From Streptomyces sp. DH41 (lineage in GTDB: Bacteria > Actinomycetota > Actinomycetes > Streptomycetales > Streptomycetaceae): 64,000 nucleotides of DNA. Positions 34,667-43,534 of the stretch are shown here, one piece after another. Each line of letters begins with the position of its first letter. Position 1 is the stretch's first letter. The stretch covers positions 116,659-180,658 of the forward strand of contig NZ_JARVKY010000020.1 in assembly GCF_029813785.1 (NCBI RefSeq), given 5' to 3'. The notes under the pieces are model-generated. The model made no database searches. It was not told the origin of the DNA and worked only from the letters and a program-made list of their open reading frames with translations. The position numbers were made by a program, and so were the translations under genes.

Positions 34667-37051
34667 ATGGCTGCCACCGGCGCACCCACCAAAATCACCC
34701 AGGGTTCCCAGACCAAGGGCGGCATCGGCGAGTCCACGCTCCGGCCGGACGGCACCCTCAAGGTCACCGGCGAGTTCGCGTACTCGTCCGACATGTGGCA
34801 CGAGGACATGCTCTGGGGCCAGATCCTGCGCTCCACCGTCGCGCACGCCGAGATCGTCTCCATCGACACCGGCGAGGCCCTCGCCATGGCCGGCGTCTAC
34901 GCCGTCATGACGTACGACGACCTGCCCACCGAGGTCCGCAACTACGGCCTGGAGATCCAGGACACCCCGGTCCTCGCGCACGGCAAGGTACGCCACCACG
35001 GCGAACCGGTCGCGATCGTCGCCGCCGACCACCCGGAGACCGCGCGCCGCGCCGCCGCCAAGATCAAGGTGGAGTACCGGGAGCTGCCCGTCATCACCGA
35101 CGAGGCCTCCGCGACCGCCCCCGACGCGATCCTCGTCCACGAGGGCCGCGACGACCACCACATCGGCCACGTCCCGCACCCCAACATCGTGCACCGCCAG
35201 CCGATCATCCGCGGCGACGCCGACGGGGCCGCCGCCCGCGCCGACGTGATCGTCAAGGGCGAGTACTACTTCGGCATGCAGGACCAGGCCTTCCTCGGCC
35301 CCGAGTCCGGCCTCGCGGTGCCGTCCGAGGACGGCGGCGTCGACCTCTACATCGCCACCCAGTGGCTGCACTCCGACCTCAAGCAGATCGCCCCGGTCCT
35401 CGGCCTGCCCGAGGACAAGGTGCGCATGACGCTGTCCGGCGTCGGTGGCGCGTTCGGCGGGCGCGAGGACCTGTCGATGCAGATCCACGCCTGCCTGCTG
35501 GCGATGCGCACCGGCAAGCCGGTCAAGATCGTCTACAACCGCTTCGAGTCCTTCTTCGGCCACGTCCACCGCCACCCGGCCCGGCTCTTCTACGAGCACG
35601 GCGCCACCAGCGACGGCAGGCTCACGCACCTGAAGTGCCGCATCGTCCTGGACGGCGGCGCCTACGCCTCCGCCTCCCCGGCGGTCGTCGGCAACGCGGC
35701 CTCCCTGGCCGTCGGCCCGTACGTGGTCGACGACGTGGACATCGAGGCCATCGCCCTCTACTCCAACAACCCGCCCTGCGGCGCGATGCGCGGCTTCGGC
35801 GCGGTCCAGGCGTGCTTCGCCTACGAGGCGCAGATGGACAAGGTGGCCAAGGAACTCGGCATGGACCCGGTGGAGTTCCGCCGGATCAACGCCATGGAGC
35901 AGGGCACCGTCATGCCCACCGGCCAGCCGGTCGACTCCCCGGCGCCGGTCGCCGAACTCCTGCGCCGCGTCAAGGCGATGCCGATGCCTCCCGAGCGCCA
36001 GTGGGAGTCCAGCGAGGGCGCCGACGTACGGCAGCTGCCCGGCGGCCTGTCCAACACCACGCACGGCGAGGGCGTCGTCCGCGGCGTCGGCTACGCGGTC
36101 GGCATCAAGAATGTCGGCTTCTCCGAGGGCTTCGACGACTACTCCACGGCCAGGGTCCGCATGGAGGTCGTCGGCGGCGAGCCGGTGGCCACCGTGCACA
36201 CCGCCATGGCGGAGGTCGGCCAGGGCGGCGTCACCGTCCACGCGCAGATCGCCCGCACCGAGCTGGGCGTCACCCAGGTCACCATCCACCCGGCGGACAC
36301 CCAGGTCGGCTCGGCCGGCTCCACCTCGGCCTCCCGGCAGACGTACGTCACCGGCGGCGCCGTGAAGAACGCCTGCGAGCTGGTCCGCGAGAAGGTCCTG
36401 GACATCGGCCGCCGCAAGTTCGGCTCCTACCACCCGGCCTGGGCCACCGCCGAACTCCTCCTGGAGGGCGGCAAGGTCGTCACCGACGGCGGCGAGGTCC
36501 TGTCCGACCTCGTGGACGTCCTGGAGGGCGAGGCCGTCGAGATCGAGGAGGAGTGGCGGCACCGGCCGACCGAGGCCTTCGACCTGCGCACCGGCCAGGG
36601 CAACGGCCACGTCCAGTACTCCTTCGCCGCGCACCGCGCCGTCGTCGAGGTCGACACCGAGCTGGGCCTGGTCAAGGTCATCGAGCTGGCCTGCGCCCAG
36701 GACGTCGGCAAGGCGCTCAACCCGCTCTCCGTCATCGGCCAGATCCAGGGCGGCACCATCCAGGGCATGGGCATCGCGGTGATGGAGGAGATCGTCGTCG
36801 ACCCCAGGACCGCGAAGGTCAAGAACCCGTCCTTCACGGACTACCTGCTCCCCACCATCCTCGACACGCCGACCATCCCGGTCGACGTGCTCGAACTCGC
36901 CGACGACCACGCCCCGTACGGGCTGCGCGGCATCGGCGAGGCCCCCACCCTGTCGTCGACCCCGGCGGTCCTCGCGGCCATCAGGAACGCGACCGGGCTG
37001 GCGCTCGACCGCACGCCGGTACGACCGGAGCACTTGACCGGTACGGCGTGA
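34667..37051 (+). CDS. Xanthine dehydrogenase, molybdopterin-binding large subunit
   Basis: The protein has 794 residues and follows the Fe-S subunit by two bases. Molybdenum-cofactor motifs are present: GVGGAFGGREDLSMQ (about residue 255), GAMRGFGAVQACFAYE with the substrate-orienting Arg (about 370), GQGGVTVHAQIA, and the C-terminal RGIGEAPTLSSTPAV with the catalytic glutamate. The set matches purine hydroxylases rather than CO dehydrogenases, which have an AYRGAGR motif. The enzyme oxidises hypoxanthine and xanthine towards urate. XdhC and a purine permease downstream support that assignment. Confidence 0.93.
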   Translation: MAATGAPTKITQGSQTKGGIGESTLRPDGTLKVTGEFAYSSDMWHEDMLWGQILRSTVAHAEIVSIDTGEALAMAGVYAVMTYDDLPTEVRNYGLEIQDTPVLAHGKVRHHGEPVAIVAADHPETARRAAAKIKVEYRELPVITDEASATAPDAILVHEGRDDHHIGHVPHPNIVHRQPIIRGDADGAAARADVIVKGEYYFGMQDQAFLGPESGLAVPSEDGGVDLYIATQWLHSDLKQIAPVLGLPEDKVRMTLSGVGGAFGGREDLSMQIHACLLAMRTGKPVKIVYNRFESFFGHVHRHPARLFYEHGATSDGRLTHLKCRIVLDGGAYASASPAVVGNAASLAVGPYVVDDVDIEAIALYSNNPPCGAMRGFGAVQACFAYEAQMDKVAKELGMDPVEFRRINAMEQGTVMPTGQPVDSPAPVAELLRRVKAMPMPPERQWESSEGADVRQLPGGLSNTTHGEGVVRGVGYAVGIKNVGFSEGFDDYSTARVRMEVVGGEPVATVHTAMAEVGQGGVTVHAQIARTELGVTQVTIHPADTQVGSAGSTSASRQTYVTGGAVKNACELVREKVLDIGRRKFGSYHPAWATAELLLEGGKVVTDGGEVLSDLVDVLEGEAVEIEEEWRHRPTEAFDLRTGQGNGHVQYSFAAHRAVVEVDTELGLVKVIELACAQDVGKALNPLSVIGQIQGGTIQGMGIAVMEEIVVDPRTAKVKNPSFTDYLLPTILDTPTIPVDVLELADDHAPYGLRGIGEAPTLSSTPAVLAAIRNATGLALDRTPVRPEHLTGTA

Positions 37052-37057
37052 CAAGCC

Positions 37058-37102
37058 CTCCGGGCGGCGCACGGAACGTCACACACTCCGCGCCGCCCGG
37101 AG
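37058..37102 (+). terminator. Strong hairpin between xanthine dehydrogenase and permease genes
   Basis: CTCCGGGCGGCGC (37058-37070) and GCGCCGCCCGGAG (37090-37102) form a perfect 13-bp stem around a 19-base loop, seven bases after the stop. A smaller CCCCG/CGGGG hairpin follows near 37115-37133. It is probably a terminator or partial terminator that lowers permease transcription relative to the enzyme. Confidence 0.8.
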
Positions 37103-37251
37103 CACGACCCAAGCCCCGCTCCGCTCGCGGGGATTGAGGTACCACCACTCGCGTTCGTCTCGGGCCGTCCCCCGGGTCGTACTCATCCCAAATCCCGCGA
37201 CCGCCCCGGCGGTCGACTCGGGTGCACCTATGAACCTTGGGAGACGGCCCC

Positions 37252-38709
37252 ATGACCCAGCAGTCAGTGGAGCCCAAGACCACCGCCGAGGACGCGGGCG
37301 CGGGTTCCCGCGTCCCCGCCGGCCGGTCTTGGCTCGACCGGTACTTCCACATCACCCACCGAGGGTCCACCGTCGCGCGTGAGGTGCGCGGCGGCACCAC
37401 CACCTTCATGGCGATGGCGTACATCGTCCTGCTCAACCCCGTGATCCTGTCCGGCAAGGACGCCGCGGGGGACACCCTGGGCCAGAAGGCCCTGATCACC
37501 GCGACGGCGCTCGCCGCGGCGGTCACCACGCTCCTGATGGGCTTCGTCGGCAAGGTGCCGCTCGCCCTGGCCGCCGGACTCTCGGTGTCCGGAGTGATCG
37601 CCGGACAGGTCGTCCCGCAGATGACCTGGCCGCAGGCCATGGGCATGTGTGTGATGTACGGCGTGGTGATCATGCTGCTCGTGGTCACCGGGCTCCGCGA
37701 GATGATCATGAACGCGATCCCGCTCGCCCTCAAGCACGGCATCACCATGGGCATCGGCCTGTTCATCGCCATCATCGGCCTGGTCAAGGGCGGTTTCGTC
37801 CACGCGGGCAAGGCGACCCCGCTCACCCTCGGACCCGCCGGCGAACTCGCGGGCTGGCCCGTCCTGCTCTTCGCGGGCACCCTGCTCCTGATCTTCATGC
37901 TCCAGGCGCGCGACATGCCCGGCGCGATCCTGATCGGCATCGTCACCGGCACGATCGTCGCCGCCGTGCTGAACGCCACCGGCGTCATCGACCCCAAGCA
38001 GTGGGCCAACGGCGCCCCCGAACTGCACGGCAGCGCCGTCTCCATGCCGGACTTCTCGCTCTTCGGCGACCTGGAGTTCGGCGGCTGGGGCGAGGTCGGC
38101 GCGATGACGGTCGGCATGATCGTCTTCACGCTGGTGCTGGCCGGGTTCTTCGACGCGATGGCCACCATCATCGGCGTCGGCACCGAGGCGAAGCTCGCCG
38201 ACGACAAGGGCCGGATGCCGGGCCTGTCGAAGGCGCTGTTCGTCGACGGCGCCGGCGGCGCGATCGGCGGTGTGGCGGGCGGCTCCGGCCAGACCGTCTT
38301 CGTCGAGTCCGCGACCGGCGTCGGGGAAGGCGCCCGTACCGGACTCGCCTCGGTGGTCACCGGCCTGTTCTTCGCGGCCTGCCTCTTCTTCACGCCGATC
38401 ACCGCGATCGTGCCGCAGGAAGTCGCCTCCGCCGCGCTGGTCGTCATCGGCGCGATGATGATGATGAACGCCCGGCACGTCGACTGGGCCGACCGGGCCA
38501 CCGCGATCCCGGTCTTCCTGACCGTCGTGCTGATGCCGTTCACGTACTCCATCACGGCGGGTGTCGCCGCCGGCGTCATCTCCTATGTCGCCATCAAGGC
38601 CGCCCAGGGCAGGGCCAGGGAGATCGGCGCGTTCATGTGGGTCCTGACGGTGATCTTCATCGTCTACTTCGCCCTCAACCCGATCGAGAACTGGCTGGGC
38701 GTGCACTAG
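37252..38709 (+). CDS. AzgA-type NCS2 purine permease
   Basis: The protein has 485 residues with about 12-14 membrane helices. The N-terminal signature REVRGGTTTFMAMAYIVLLN and the motif MPGLSKALFVDGAGGAIGG with an ESATGVGEGARTG segment are those of the AzgA-like branch, whose known members take up adenine, guanine or hypoxanthine with protons. Its place between xanthine dehydrogenase and xdhC suggests it supplies hypoxanthine or guanine for catabolism. ATG 37252 is used; the 200-base gap before it holds a strong hairpin. Confidence 0.9.
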   Translation: MTQQSVEPKTTAEDAGAGSRVPAGRSWLDRYFHITHRGSTVAREVRGGTTTFMAMAYIVLLNPVILSGKDAAGDTLGQKALITATALAAAVTTLLMGFVGKVPLALAAGLSVSGVIAGQVVPQMTWPQAMGMCVMYGVVIMLLVVTGLREMIMNAIPLALKHGITMGIGLFIAIIGLVKGGFVHAGKATPLTLGPAGELAGWPVLLFAGTLLLIFMLQARDMPGAILIGIVTGTIVAAVLNATGVIDPKQWANGAPELHGSAVSMPDFSLFGDLEFGGWGEVGAMTVGMIVFTLVLAGFFDAMATIIGVGTEAKLADDKGRMPGLSKALFVDGAGGAIGGVAGGSGQTVFVESATGVGEGARTGLASVVTGLFFAACLFFTPITAIVPQEVASAALVVIGAMMMMNARHVDWADRATAIPVFLTVVLMPFTYSITAGVAAGVISYVAIKAAQGRAREIGAFMWVLTVIFIVYFALNPIENWLGVH

Positions 38710-38761
38710 CCGCGGCCCCGGGAACCCCTTCCATATCACCGCGTCGTGAGGAGACCGACAG

Positions 38762-39913
38762 ATGCTGGACATCGCCGAAGAGCTGAACCGGTGGGTCGAG
38801 CAGGGACGCGACTTCGCCGTGGCCACCGTCGTGGCCGTCAGCGGCAGCGCACCCCGCCGCCCCGGCGCCGCCCTCGCGGTGGACGCCGAGGGCACGGCGA
38901 TCGGCTCGGTCTCCGGCGGCTGTGTGGAGGGGGCCGTGTACGAGCTGTGCCGGCAGGCGCTGGACGACGGCGAAACCGTCCTCGAGCGCTTCGGCTACAG
39001 CGACGAGGACGCCTTCGCCGTGGGCCTGACCTGCGGCGGGGTCATCGACATCCTCGTCACGCCGGTACGGGCGGATGATCCCGCCCGTCCGGCACTGGCC
39101 GCCGCGCTCGCCGCCGCCGCCCGGGGTGAGGCGGCGGCGGTGGCCCGCATCGTGAACGGCCCGGCGGAACTGACGGGCCGCGCGCTCGTCGTCCACCCGG
39201 ACGGCACGTCCGAGGGCGGCTTCGGCGCGCACCCCGAACTGGACCGCACGGTGGCCGCCGAGGCGGGCGCCTTCCTGGACGCCGGCCGCACCGGCACCCT
39301 GGAGATCGGAGAGCAGGGTTCGCGTTGCGGAGCACCGCTCACACTTCTGGTCGAGTCCTCCGTCCCGGCACCCCGCATGATCGTCTTCGGCGCGATCGAC
39401 TTCGCCTCGGCACTGGTCCGCGCCGGCAAGTTCCTCGGCTACCACGTGACGGTCTGTGACGCGCGCCCCGTCTTCGCGACGAAGGTCCGCTTCCCCGACG
39501 CGGACGACATCGTCGTCGAGTGGCCCCACGAGTACCTCGCACGCACCGAGGTCGACGCGCGCACGGTGCTGTGCGTCCTCACCCACGACGCCAAATTCGA
39601 CGTACCGCTCCTCAAGCTCGCCCTGCGCCTGCCGGTGGCCTACGTCGGCGCGATGGGCTCCCGCCGCACCCACCTCGACCGCAACGCCCGGCTGCGCGAG
39701 GTCGGCGTGAGCGACCTGGAGCTGGCCCGCCTCAGGTCCCCCATCGGCCTCGACCTCGGCGCCCGCACCCCCGAGGAGACGGCCCTGTCCATCGCCGCCG
39801 AGATCATCGCGACCCGCCGCGGCGGCACGGGCGCCTCCCTGACCGGCGCCCACACCCCGATCCACCACGACGGCCCGTCGACACCGGCGGGGCGCATCGG
39901 GTCGGTGGCCTGA
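38762..39913 (+). CDS. xdhC: XdhC family molybdenum cofactor insertion/sulfuration factor
   Basis: The protein has 383 residues. The N-terminal XdhC/CoxI domain has VVAVSGSAPRRPGAALAV and GSVSGGCVEG with the conserved Cys, and a second conserved region at LTCGGVIDI. The C-terminal Rossmann-like XdhC domain has VAYVGAMGSRRTHLDRNARL. XdhC binds and sulfurates the molybdenum cofactor and hands it to the large subunit. Position 52 bases after the permease completes the purine operon. ATG 38762. Confidence 0.92.
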   Translation: MLDIAEELNRWVEQGRDFAVATVVAVSGSAPRRPGAALAVDAEGTAIGSVSGGCVEGAVYELCRQALDDGETVLERFGYSDEDAFAVGLTCGGVIDILVTPVRADDPARPALAAALAAAARGEAAAVARIVNGPAELTGRALVVHPDGTSEGGFGAHPELDRTVAAEAGAFLDAGRTGTLEIGEQGSRCGAPLTLLVESSVPAPRMIVFGAIDFASALVRAGKFLGYHVTVCDARPVFATKVRFPDADDIVVEWPHEYLARTEVDARTVLCVLTHDAKFDVPLLKLALRLPVAYVGAMGSRRTHLDRNARLREVGVSDLELARLRSPIGLDLGARTPEETALSIAAEIIATRRGGTGASLTGAHTPIHHDGPSTPAGRIGSVA

Positions 39914-40018
39914 GCAGTGCCGACCCCTGCTTGACCTGCACCCTCCATGCTGGGCCTGCCCCCGCGTACACGGCGGCCCGACAAGCGGATGCGCGCTGAC
40001 CAGTGACGGACCGCACCC

Positions 40019-40906
40019 CTACCTGGTCAGCGACACCTCCGCGACCACCGGCCGGTGGTCCGAGGCCACGGCCTCCGCCGGGACCGAGGCGCCGCGCACC
40101 CGCACGCCCTCGCCCACGGTCACGTAGTCGATCCGCTTCACGGGTGCCGGGGCCGGATACGTGCCGCCGGTGCCTGTTCCGGCGTCGCGCAGCTCCGCCC
40201 ACAGCGGTCGCAGTTCGGGTGCGGCGGGCTCGGCGTTGAAGTCGCCCAGCAACACCTGCCGCGCACCCGGCAGCTCCGCCCGCTCCCGCGCCATGATCCG
40301 CCGGGTGTCGGCGACCTGCGCCACCCGCACCGCCGGGTCGGACCGGTAGTCGAGGTGCGTCACGAACACCTGCACCGGCACCCCGCGCACCTTGAGCGTC
40401 ACCTCGCCGAAGCCGGGCGCGGGTGCCGGCACCGGGTTCTCGTCCTGCGTGGACAGGCGCGTGATCTCGTGATTCGTCTCGGAGCGGATGGGGAAGCGGG
40501 ACAGCACCGCCACGCCGTACTCGCGCCGCGGGCTCCCGGCCTCCACGGGGTCGAGGCTGTAGATGGGGGCGAACGACACCCGCATGCCGAGCCGCCGCGC
40601 CAACTCCCCGGCGACGTCGAGGCCCTGACTGCGTGCACTCCAGTGCACGTCGACCTCCTGGAGGCCGATCACGTCCGCGTCGAGGGCGCGCAGCGCGGCG
40701 GCCTGCCGGTCGAGGTCGAAGACGCCGTTCGACCCGGTGCCGGCGTGGATGTTGTACGTGGCGATGCGCAGGGGGACCGCGTGCCCTCGTGTGTCGGAGG
40801 CGGAGGCGGAGGCGGAGGCGGAGGCGGACGAGGTCGTCGCCAGCGCCAGGCTCAACAGGGCGCCGGTCACGGACAGTTGGATGAAGGTGCGCGCTCTGAC
40901 AGACAT
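40019..40906 (-). CDS. Secreted endonuclease/exonuclease/phosphatase (EEP) family protein
   Basis: The protein has 295 residues. The Sec signal peptide is followed by an Ala-Ser dipeptide repeat (about residues 27-37). EEP motifs are complete: RIATYNIHAG, LQEVDVH (catalytic Glu), LGDFNAEP (DxN) and SDHRPVVAE (terminal His). The family cleaves phosphodiesters in DNA, inositol phosphates or sphingomyelin; the substrate is not determined here. It stands alone, convergent with xdhC. Confidence 0.88.
   Translation of the reverse strand: MSVRARTFIQLSVTGALLSLALATTSSASASASASASDTRGHAVPLRIATYNIHAGTGSNGVFDLDRQAAALRALDADVIGLQEVDVHWSARSQGLDVAGELARRLGMRVSFAPIYSLDPVEAGSPRREYGVAVLSRFPIRSETNHEITRLSTQDENPVPAPAPGFGEVTLKVRGVPVQVFVTHLDYRSDPAVRVAQVADTRRIMARERAELPGARQVLLGDFNAEPAAPELRPLWAELRDAGTGTGGTYPAPAPVKRIDYVTVGEGVRVRGASVPAEAVASDHRPVVAEVSLTR
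40795..40824 (-). repeat. Hexamer tandem repeat CGGAGG x5 encoding Ala-Ser repeats
   Basis: Five copies of CGGAGG (plus strand) lie near the signal-peptide cleavage region of the EEP-family gene. On the coding strand they give alternating Ser-Ala. Slippage here would lengthen or shorten the linker in frame. Confidence 0.9.
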
Positions 40907-40991
40907 GTCGGCACGGTACGCGGGAAACGTCCGCCGCGAGGCGTACGACGCGATCCCGTCCGACTACCGTCCACCGTGCGCGACCGGAGGT

Positions 40992-41432
40992 TCACGGACG
41001 CCGCAGGAGCTGGTTGACCGCGCGGCCGAAGACGTACCGCCCCGCACGGCCCAGCGCGCCGTCGAAGAGGGGCGGGAGGAGGCGGACCCTCAGTTCCTCG
41101 CGCCACACGACGCGGGTGCGGCCGCCGGGGCCGGGGTGGACCTCCAGCTCGGCCCAGCCCCGGACCAGCCTGCCGCGTTTCTCCAGTCGGCACAGGCCGG
41201 GGGTGTCGTCGTGCGGTGGCTGCCAGACGGTCACCTCCATCGTGTCGTCGAAGGCGAGCGGGCCGGCGCCCGTGCGGGCCACGATCACCGTGCCCCGGCG
41301 CGTGGGCCCGGGGGTGGTGACGGCGACCCGGGTCAGCGGCACGGTGTCGCCGTGCCGCTGCCACGTGGTGAGCCGGCGCCAAGCCTCGTCCAGGGGGAGC
41401 GGGGCGGTGCGTTCGAGCGAGAAGGTGGCCAC
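40992..41432 (-). CDS. SRPBCC (START-like) family protein
   Basis: The protein has 146 residues. It has the pattern of a polyketide cyclase/START-like helix-grip fold: an N-terminal strand MATFSLERTAPLPLDEAWRR with the family's helix, alternating strands such as TVIVARTG and MEVTVWQ, and a long C-terminal helix FDGALGRAGRYVFGRAVNQL. It probably binds a small hydrophobic ligand. No partner gene is obvious. Confidence 0.8.
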   Translation of the reverse strand: MATFSLERTAPLPLDEAWRRLTTWQRHGDTVPLTRVAVTTPGPTRRGTVIVARTGAGPLAFDDTMEVTVWQPPHDDTPGLCRLEKRGRLVRGWAELEVHPGPGGRTRVVWREELRVRLLPPLFDGALGRAGRYVFGRAVNQLLRRP

Positions 41433-41474
41433 GGAACGATCGTAGGGAACCGGTCGGGTGACTGGGTGTAAGGC

Positions 41475-42239
41475 CTAGCGGTAGACCTTGCCGGGCTCGG
41501 CCTTGCCGGGGGCCAGCAGCTGGGGGACCGTCACGAGGACGTAGCCGCGCTTCTTGAGCGCGTCGATGATCCCGGGCACGGCGGGCACGGTGCCGTCGTA
41601 GATGTCGTGGAGCAGGATGATGCCGTCCCGGGACGACTGCTTCAGGACGCGCTCGGTGATCAGGTCGGAGTCGTTCGTCTGGTAGTCCTTGGCGGTCACG
41701 CTCCACAGCACCTCCGCCAGCCCCAGCTCGCGGGAGATCTCGTGCACCGTGTCGTCGGTGCGGCCCTGCGGCGGGCGCATCAGGGTGGGGCGCTGCCCGG
41801 TCAGGCGCTCTATCTCCTTGTTCGGGCGCTCCAGTTCCTCGCGTATCTCGTCCGGCTCGGCGTCCGTGAGGATCTTGTGCGTCCAGGTGTGGCTGGCCAC
41901 CTCGTGGCCCTCGTCGGCCATGCGTCTGACCAGCTCGGGATAGGTGTCGATGTGTCGTTTGCCGAGCAGGAAGAAGGTCGCCGGGACCTTCTTCTCTTTG
42001 AGTATGTCGAGCAGCCGGGCGGAGTGCTCGCTGGGTCCGGCGTCGAAGGTCAGCGCGATGCACTTGACGCGGCCGCAGTCGACGGTGCCGAACCCGGCCG
42101 GTGCCTGGGCGCCCGCCGCGCCCCGGACGGAGCTGGGGGAGGTCGTCTCCAGCTTCGTACAGCCGCTCAGGGCCAGTGTCAGTGAGGCCGCGACCGCGAG
42201 TGCCGCGATCGCGCGCAACCTGGTCCCCGTTTTCGTCAT
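41475..42239 (-). CDS. Polysaccharide deacetylase lipoprotein (NodB homology)
   Basis: The protein has about 254 residues. A lipoprotein signal ends in LTLALSGC, so it is anchored outside the membrane. NodB motifs are present: motif 1 is TFDAGP, where the usual TFDDGP has a second Asp that binds the metal; motif 2 (SHTWTH) is intact; motif 3 RPPQGRTDDTV and motif 5 IILLHDIYDG are present. It should remove acetyl groups from peptidoglycan or another glycan, but the Ala in motif 1 leaves metal binding open. It diverges from the sugar-nucleotide gene 42390. ATG 42239 is preferred over ATG 42260. Confidence 0.87.
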   Translation of the reverse strand: MTKTGTRLRAIAALAVAASLTLALSGCTKLETTSPSSVRGAAGAQAPAGFGTVDCGRVKCIALTFDAGPSEHSARLLDILKEKKVPATFFLLGKRHIDTYPELVRRMADEGHEVASHTWTHKILTDAEPDEIREELERPNKEIERLTGQRPTLMRPPQGRTDDTVHEISRELGLAEVLWSVTAKDYQTNDSDLITERVLKQSSRDGIILLHDIYDGTVPAVPGIIDALKKRGYVLVTVPQLLAPGKAEPGKVYR

Positions 42240-42267
42240 CTTCCCGCTCAGCGAAGGCATGCGAGGA

Positions 42268-42286
42268 CTATACATAGCGAGTATAG
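42268..42286. promoter_or_regulatory. AT-rich inverted repeat between divergent glycan genes
   Basis: CTATAC (42268-42273) and GTATAG (42281-42286) are inverted around seven bases. The stretch 42266-42300 is the most AT-rich in the neighbourhood and contains TATAGT- and TATACT-like -10 hexamers on both strands. It probably holds the divergent promoters of the deacetylase and dehydratase genes, perhaps with an operator. Confidence 0.5.
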
Positions 42287-42389
42287 ACACAGTTTATAGT
42301 GCCCTGTCGAGTAAGTGTTCGAGGTAGTGGGGGCGTTCGCCGGGTTACTCAGCCGACACGCAAGTGACGCTGAGAGTGAGGAGGACCCC

Positions 42390-43367
42390 GTGAGCGAGAT
42401 CCCCGTGAGCGGACGCGGCTGGCGCCGGGCGCTGGTGACCGGCGGGGCCGGGTTCGTCGGCTCCCACCTGTGCGGCCGCCTGCTCGCCGCCGGCACGGAC
42501 GTCGTGTGTCTGGACAACCTGGCCACCGGCTCCCACGGCAACGTGGCCGAACTGGAGCGGCACCGCGGCTTCCGGTTCGTCCGGGCCGACGCCACCGACC
42601 CGGCGGCCGTGCGCGGTCTGCCCGGCCGGTTCGACCTGGTCCTGCACTTCGCCTGTCCGGCCTCGCCCGCCGACTACCTCCGGCTGCCCCTGGAGACCCT
42701 CGACGTCGGCAGCACCGGCACCCGCAACGCCCTGGAGCGGGCCCGTGCCGACGGCGCGCGCTTCCTGCTCGCCTCCACCTCCGAGGTCTACGGCGACCCG
42801 CTGGAACACCCGCAGCGGGAGAGCTACTGGGGCAACGTCAACCCCATCGGCCCGCGCAGCGTCTACGACGAGTCCAAGCGCTTCGCCGAGGCCCTGGTCA
42901 CCGCCCACCGCCAGGTGCACGGCACCGACGCCGCCATCGTCCGCATCTTCAACACGTACGGGCCCCGCATGCGCACCGGCGACGGCCGCGCCGTGCCCAC
43001 CTTCATCGCGCAGGCACTGGACGGCATGCCCCTCACCGTCGCCGGCGACGGCGGCCAGACGCGCTCCCTGTGCTACGTCGACGACACCGTCGACGGCGTC
43101 CTGGCCCTCGCCGCGTCCGGCGAGAGCGGGCCGATGAACATCGGTGGCACCGACGAGATCACCATGCTGGAACTGGCCCGCCGCGTCGTCGAACTCACCG
43201 GCTCCGGCTCCCGCATCCGCTTCGTCGAACGCCCCGTCGACGACCCCGGCCGGCGCAAGCCCGACACCACCCTGGCCCGGGAGAGGCTCGACTGGCAGCC
43301 GCGGGTCGGCTGGAGCGAGGGGCTGGAGCGGACCATCGGCTGGTTCGCGCACGCCGTCGCGGCCTGA
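42390..43367 (+). CDS. NAD-dependent sugar-nucleotide dehydratase, UDP-glucuronate decarboxylase (UXS)-like
   Basis: The protein has 325 residues and is an extended SDR with the NAD-binding loop TGGAGFVGSHLC (about residue 17). UXS-type signatures follow: HFACPASPADY, STSEVYGDPLEHPQ, the catalytic YDESKRFAEAL (Tyr-x3-Lys) and FNTYGPRM. This pattern matches UDP-glucuronate decarboxylases, which make UDP-xylose, better than the HldD epimerase. GTG 42390 has GAGGAGG upstream. It lies 167 bases before the glycan operon on the same strand and probably supplies a sugar to it. Confidence 0.87.
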   Translation: MSEIPVSGRGWRRALVTGGAGFVGSHLCGRLLAAGTDVVCLDNLATGSHGNVAELERHRGFRFVRADATDPAAVRGLPGRFDLVLHFACPASPADYLRLPLETLDVGSTGTRNALERARADGARFLLASTSEVYGDPLEHPQRESYWGNVNPIGPRSVYDESKRFAEALVTAHRQVHGTDAAIVRIFNTYGPRMRTGDGRAVPTFIAQALDGMPLTVAGDGGQTRSLCYVDDTVDGVLALAASGESGPMNIGGTDEITMLELARRVVELTGSGSRIRFVERPVDDPGRRKPDTTLARERLDWQPRVGWSEGLERTIGWFAHAVAA

Positions 43368-43412
43368 CCAGCAGCGCGGACACTCATACCCGGCGAGGAC
43401 ACTCACATACGG

Positions 43413-43422
43413 TGACATGTCA
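43413..43422. promoter_or_regulatory. Palindrome upstream of glycan operon
   Basis: TGACATGTCA is a perfect 10-base palindrome in the 167-base gap between the UXS-like gene and the carbamoyltransferase. The gap is the only sizeable break before an eleven-gene operon, so it is the natural place for a promoter and operator. Confidence 0.35.
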
Positions 43423-43534
43423 TGGCACGTCTGGAATTGAGTTGTCTCCAAGTGTTTGAGTCAGCCGCACCGCGGCACCCGCGAGCCCTGAGAAACGAGA
43501 GATTCCAGTAGTCGCCCGGGACGGAGCACCCCCC

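Noticed and set aside
34646..37072. Minus-strand 808-codon frame opposite the xanthine dehydrogenase large subunit
   Set aside because: The plus-strand protein has all molybdenum hydroxylase motifs; the antisense frame has none.
42390..43367. HldD ADP-heptose epimerase assignment
   Set aside because: The internal signatures fit UDP-glucuronate decarboxylases better, although the neighbourhood keeps the question open.
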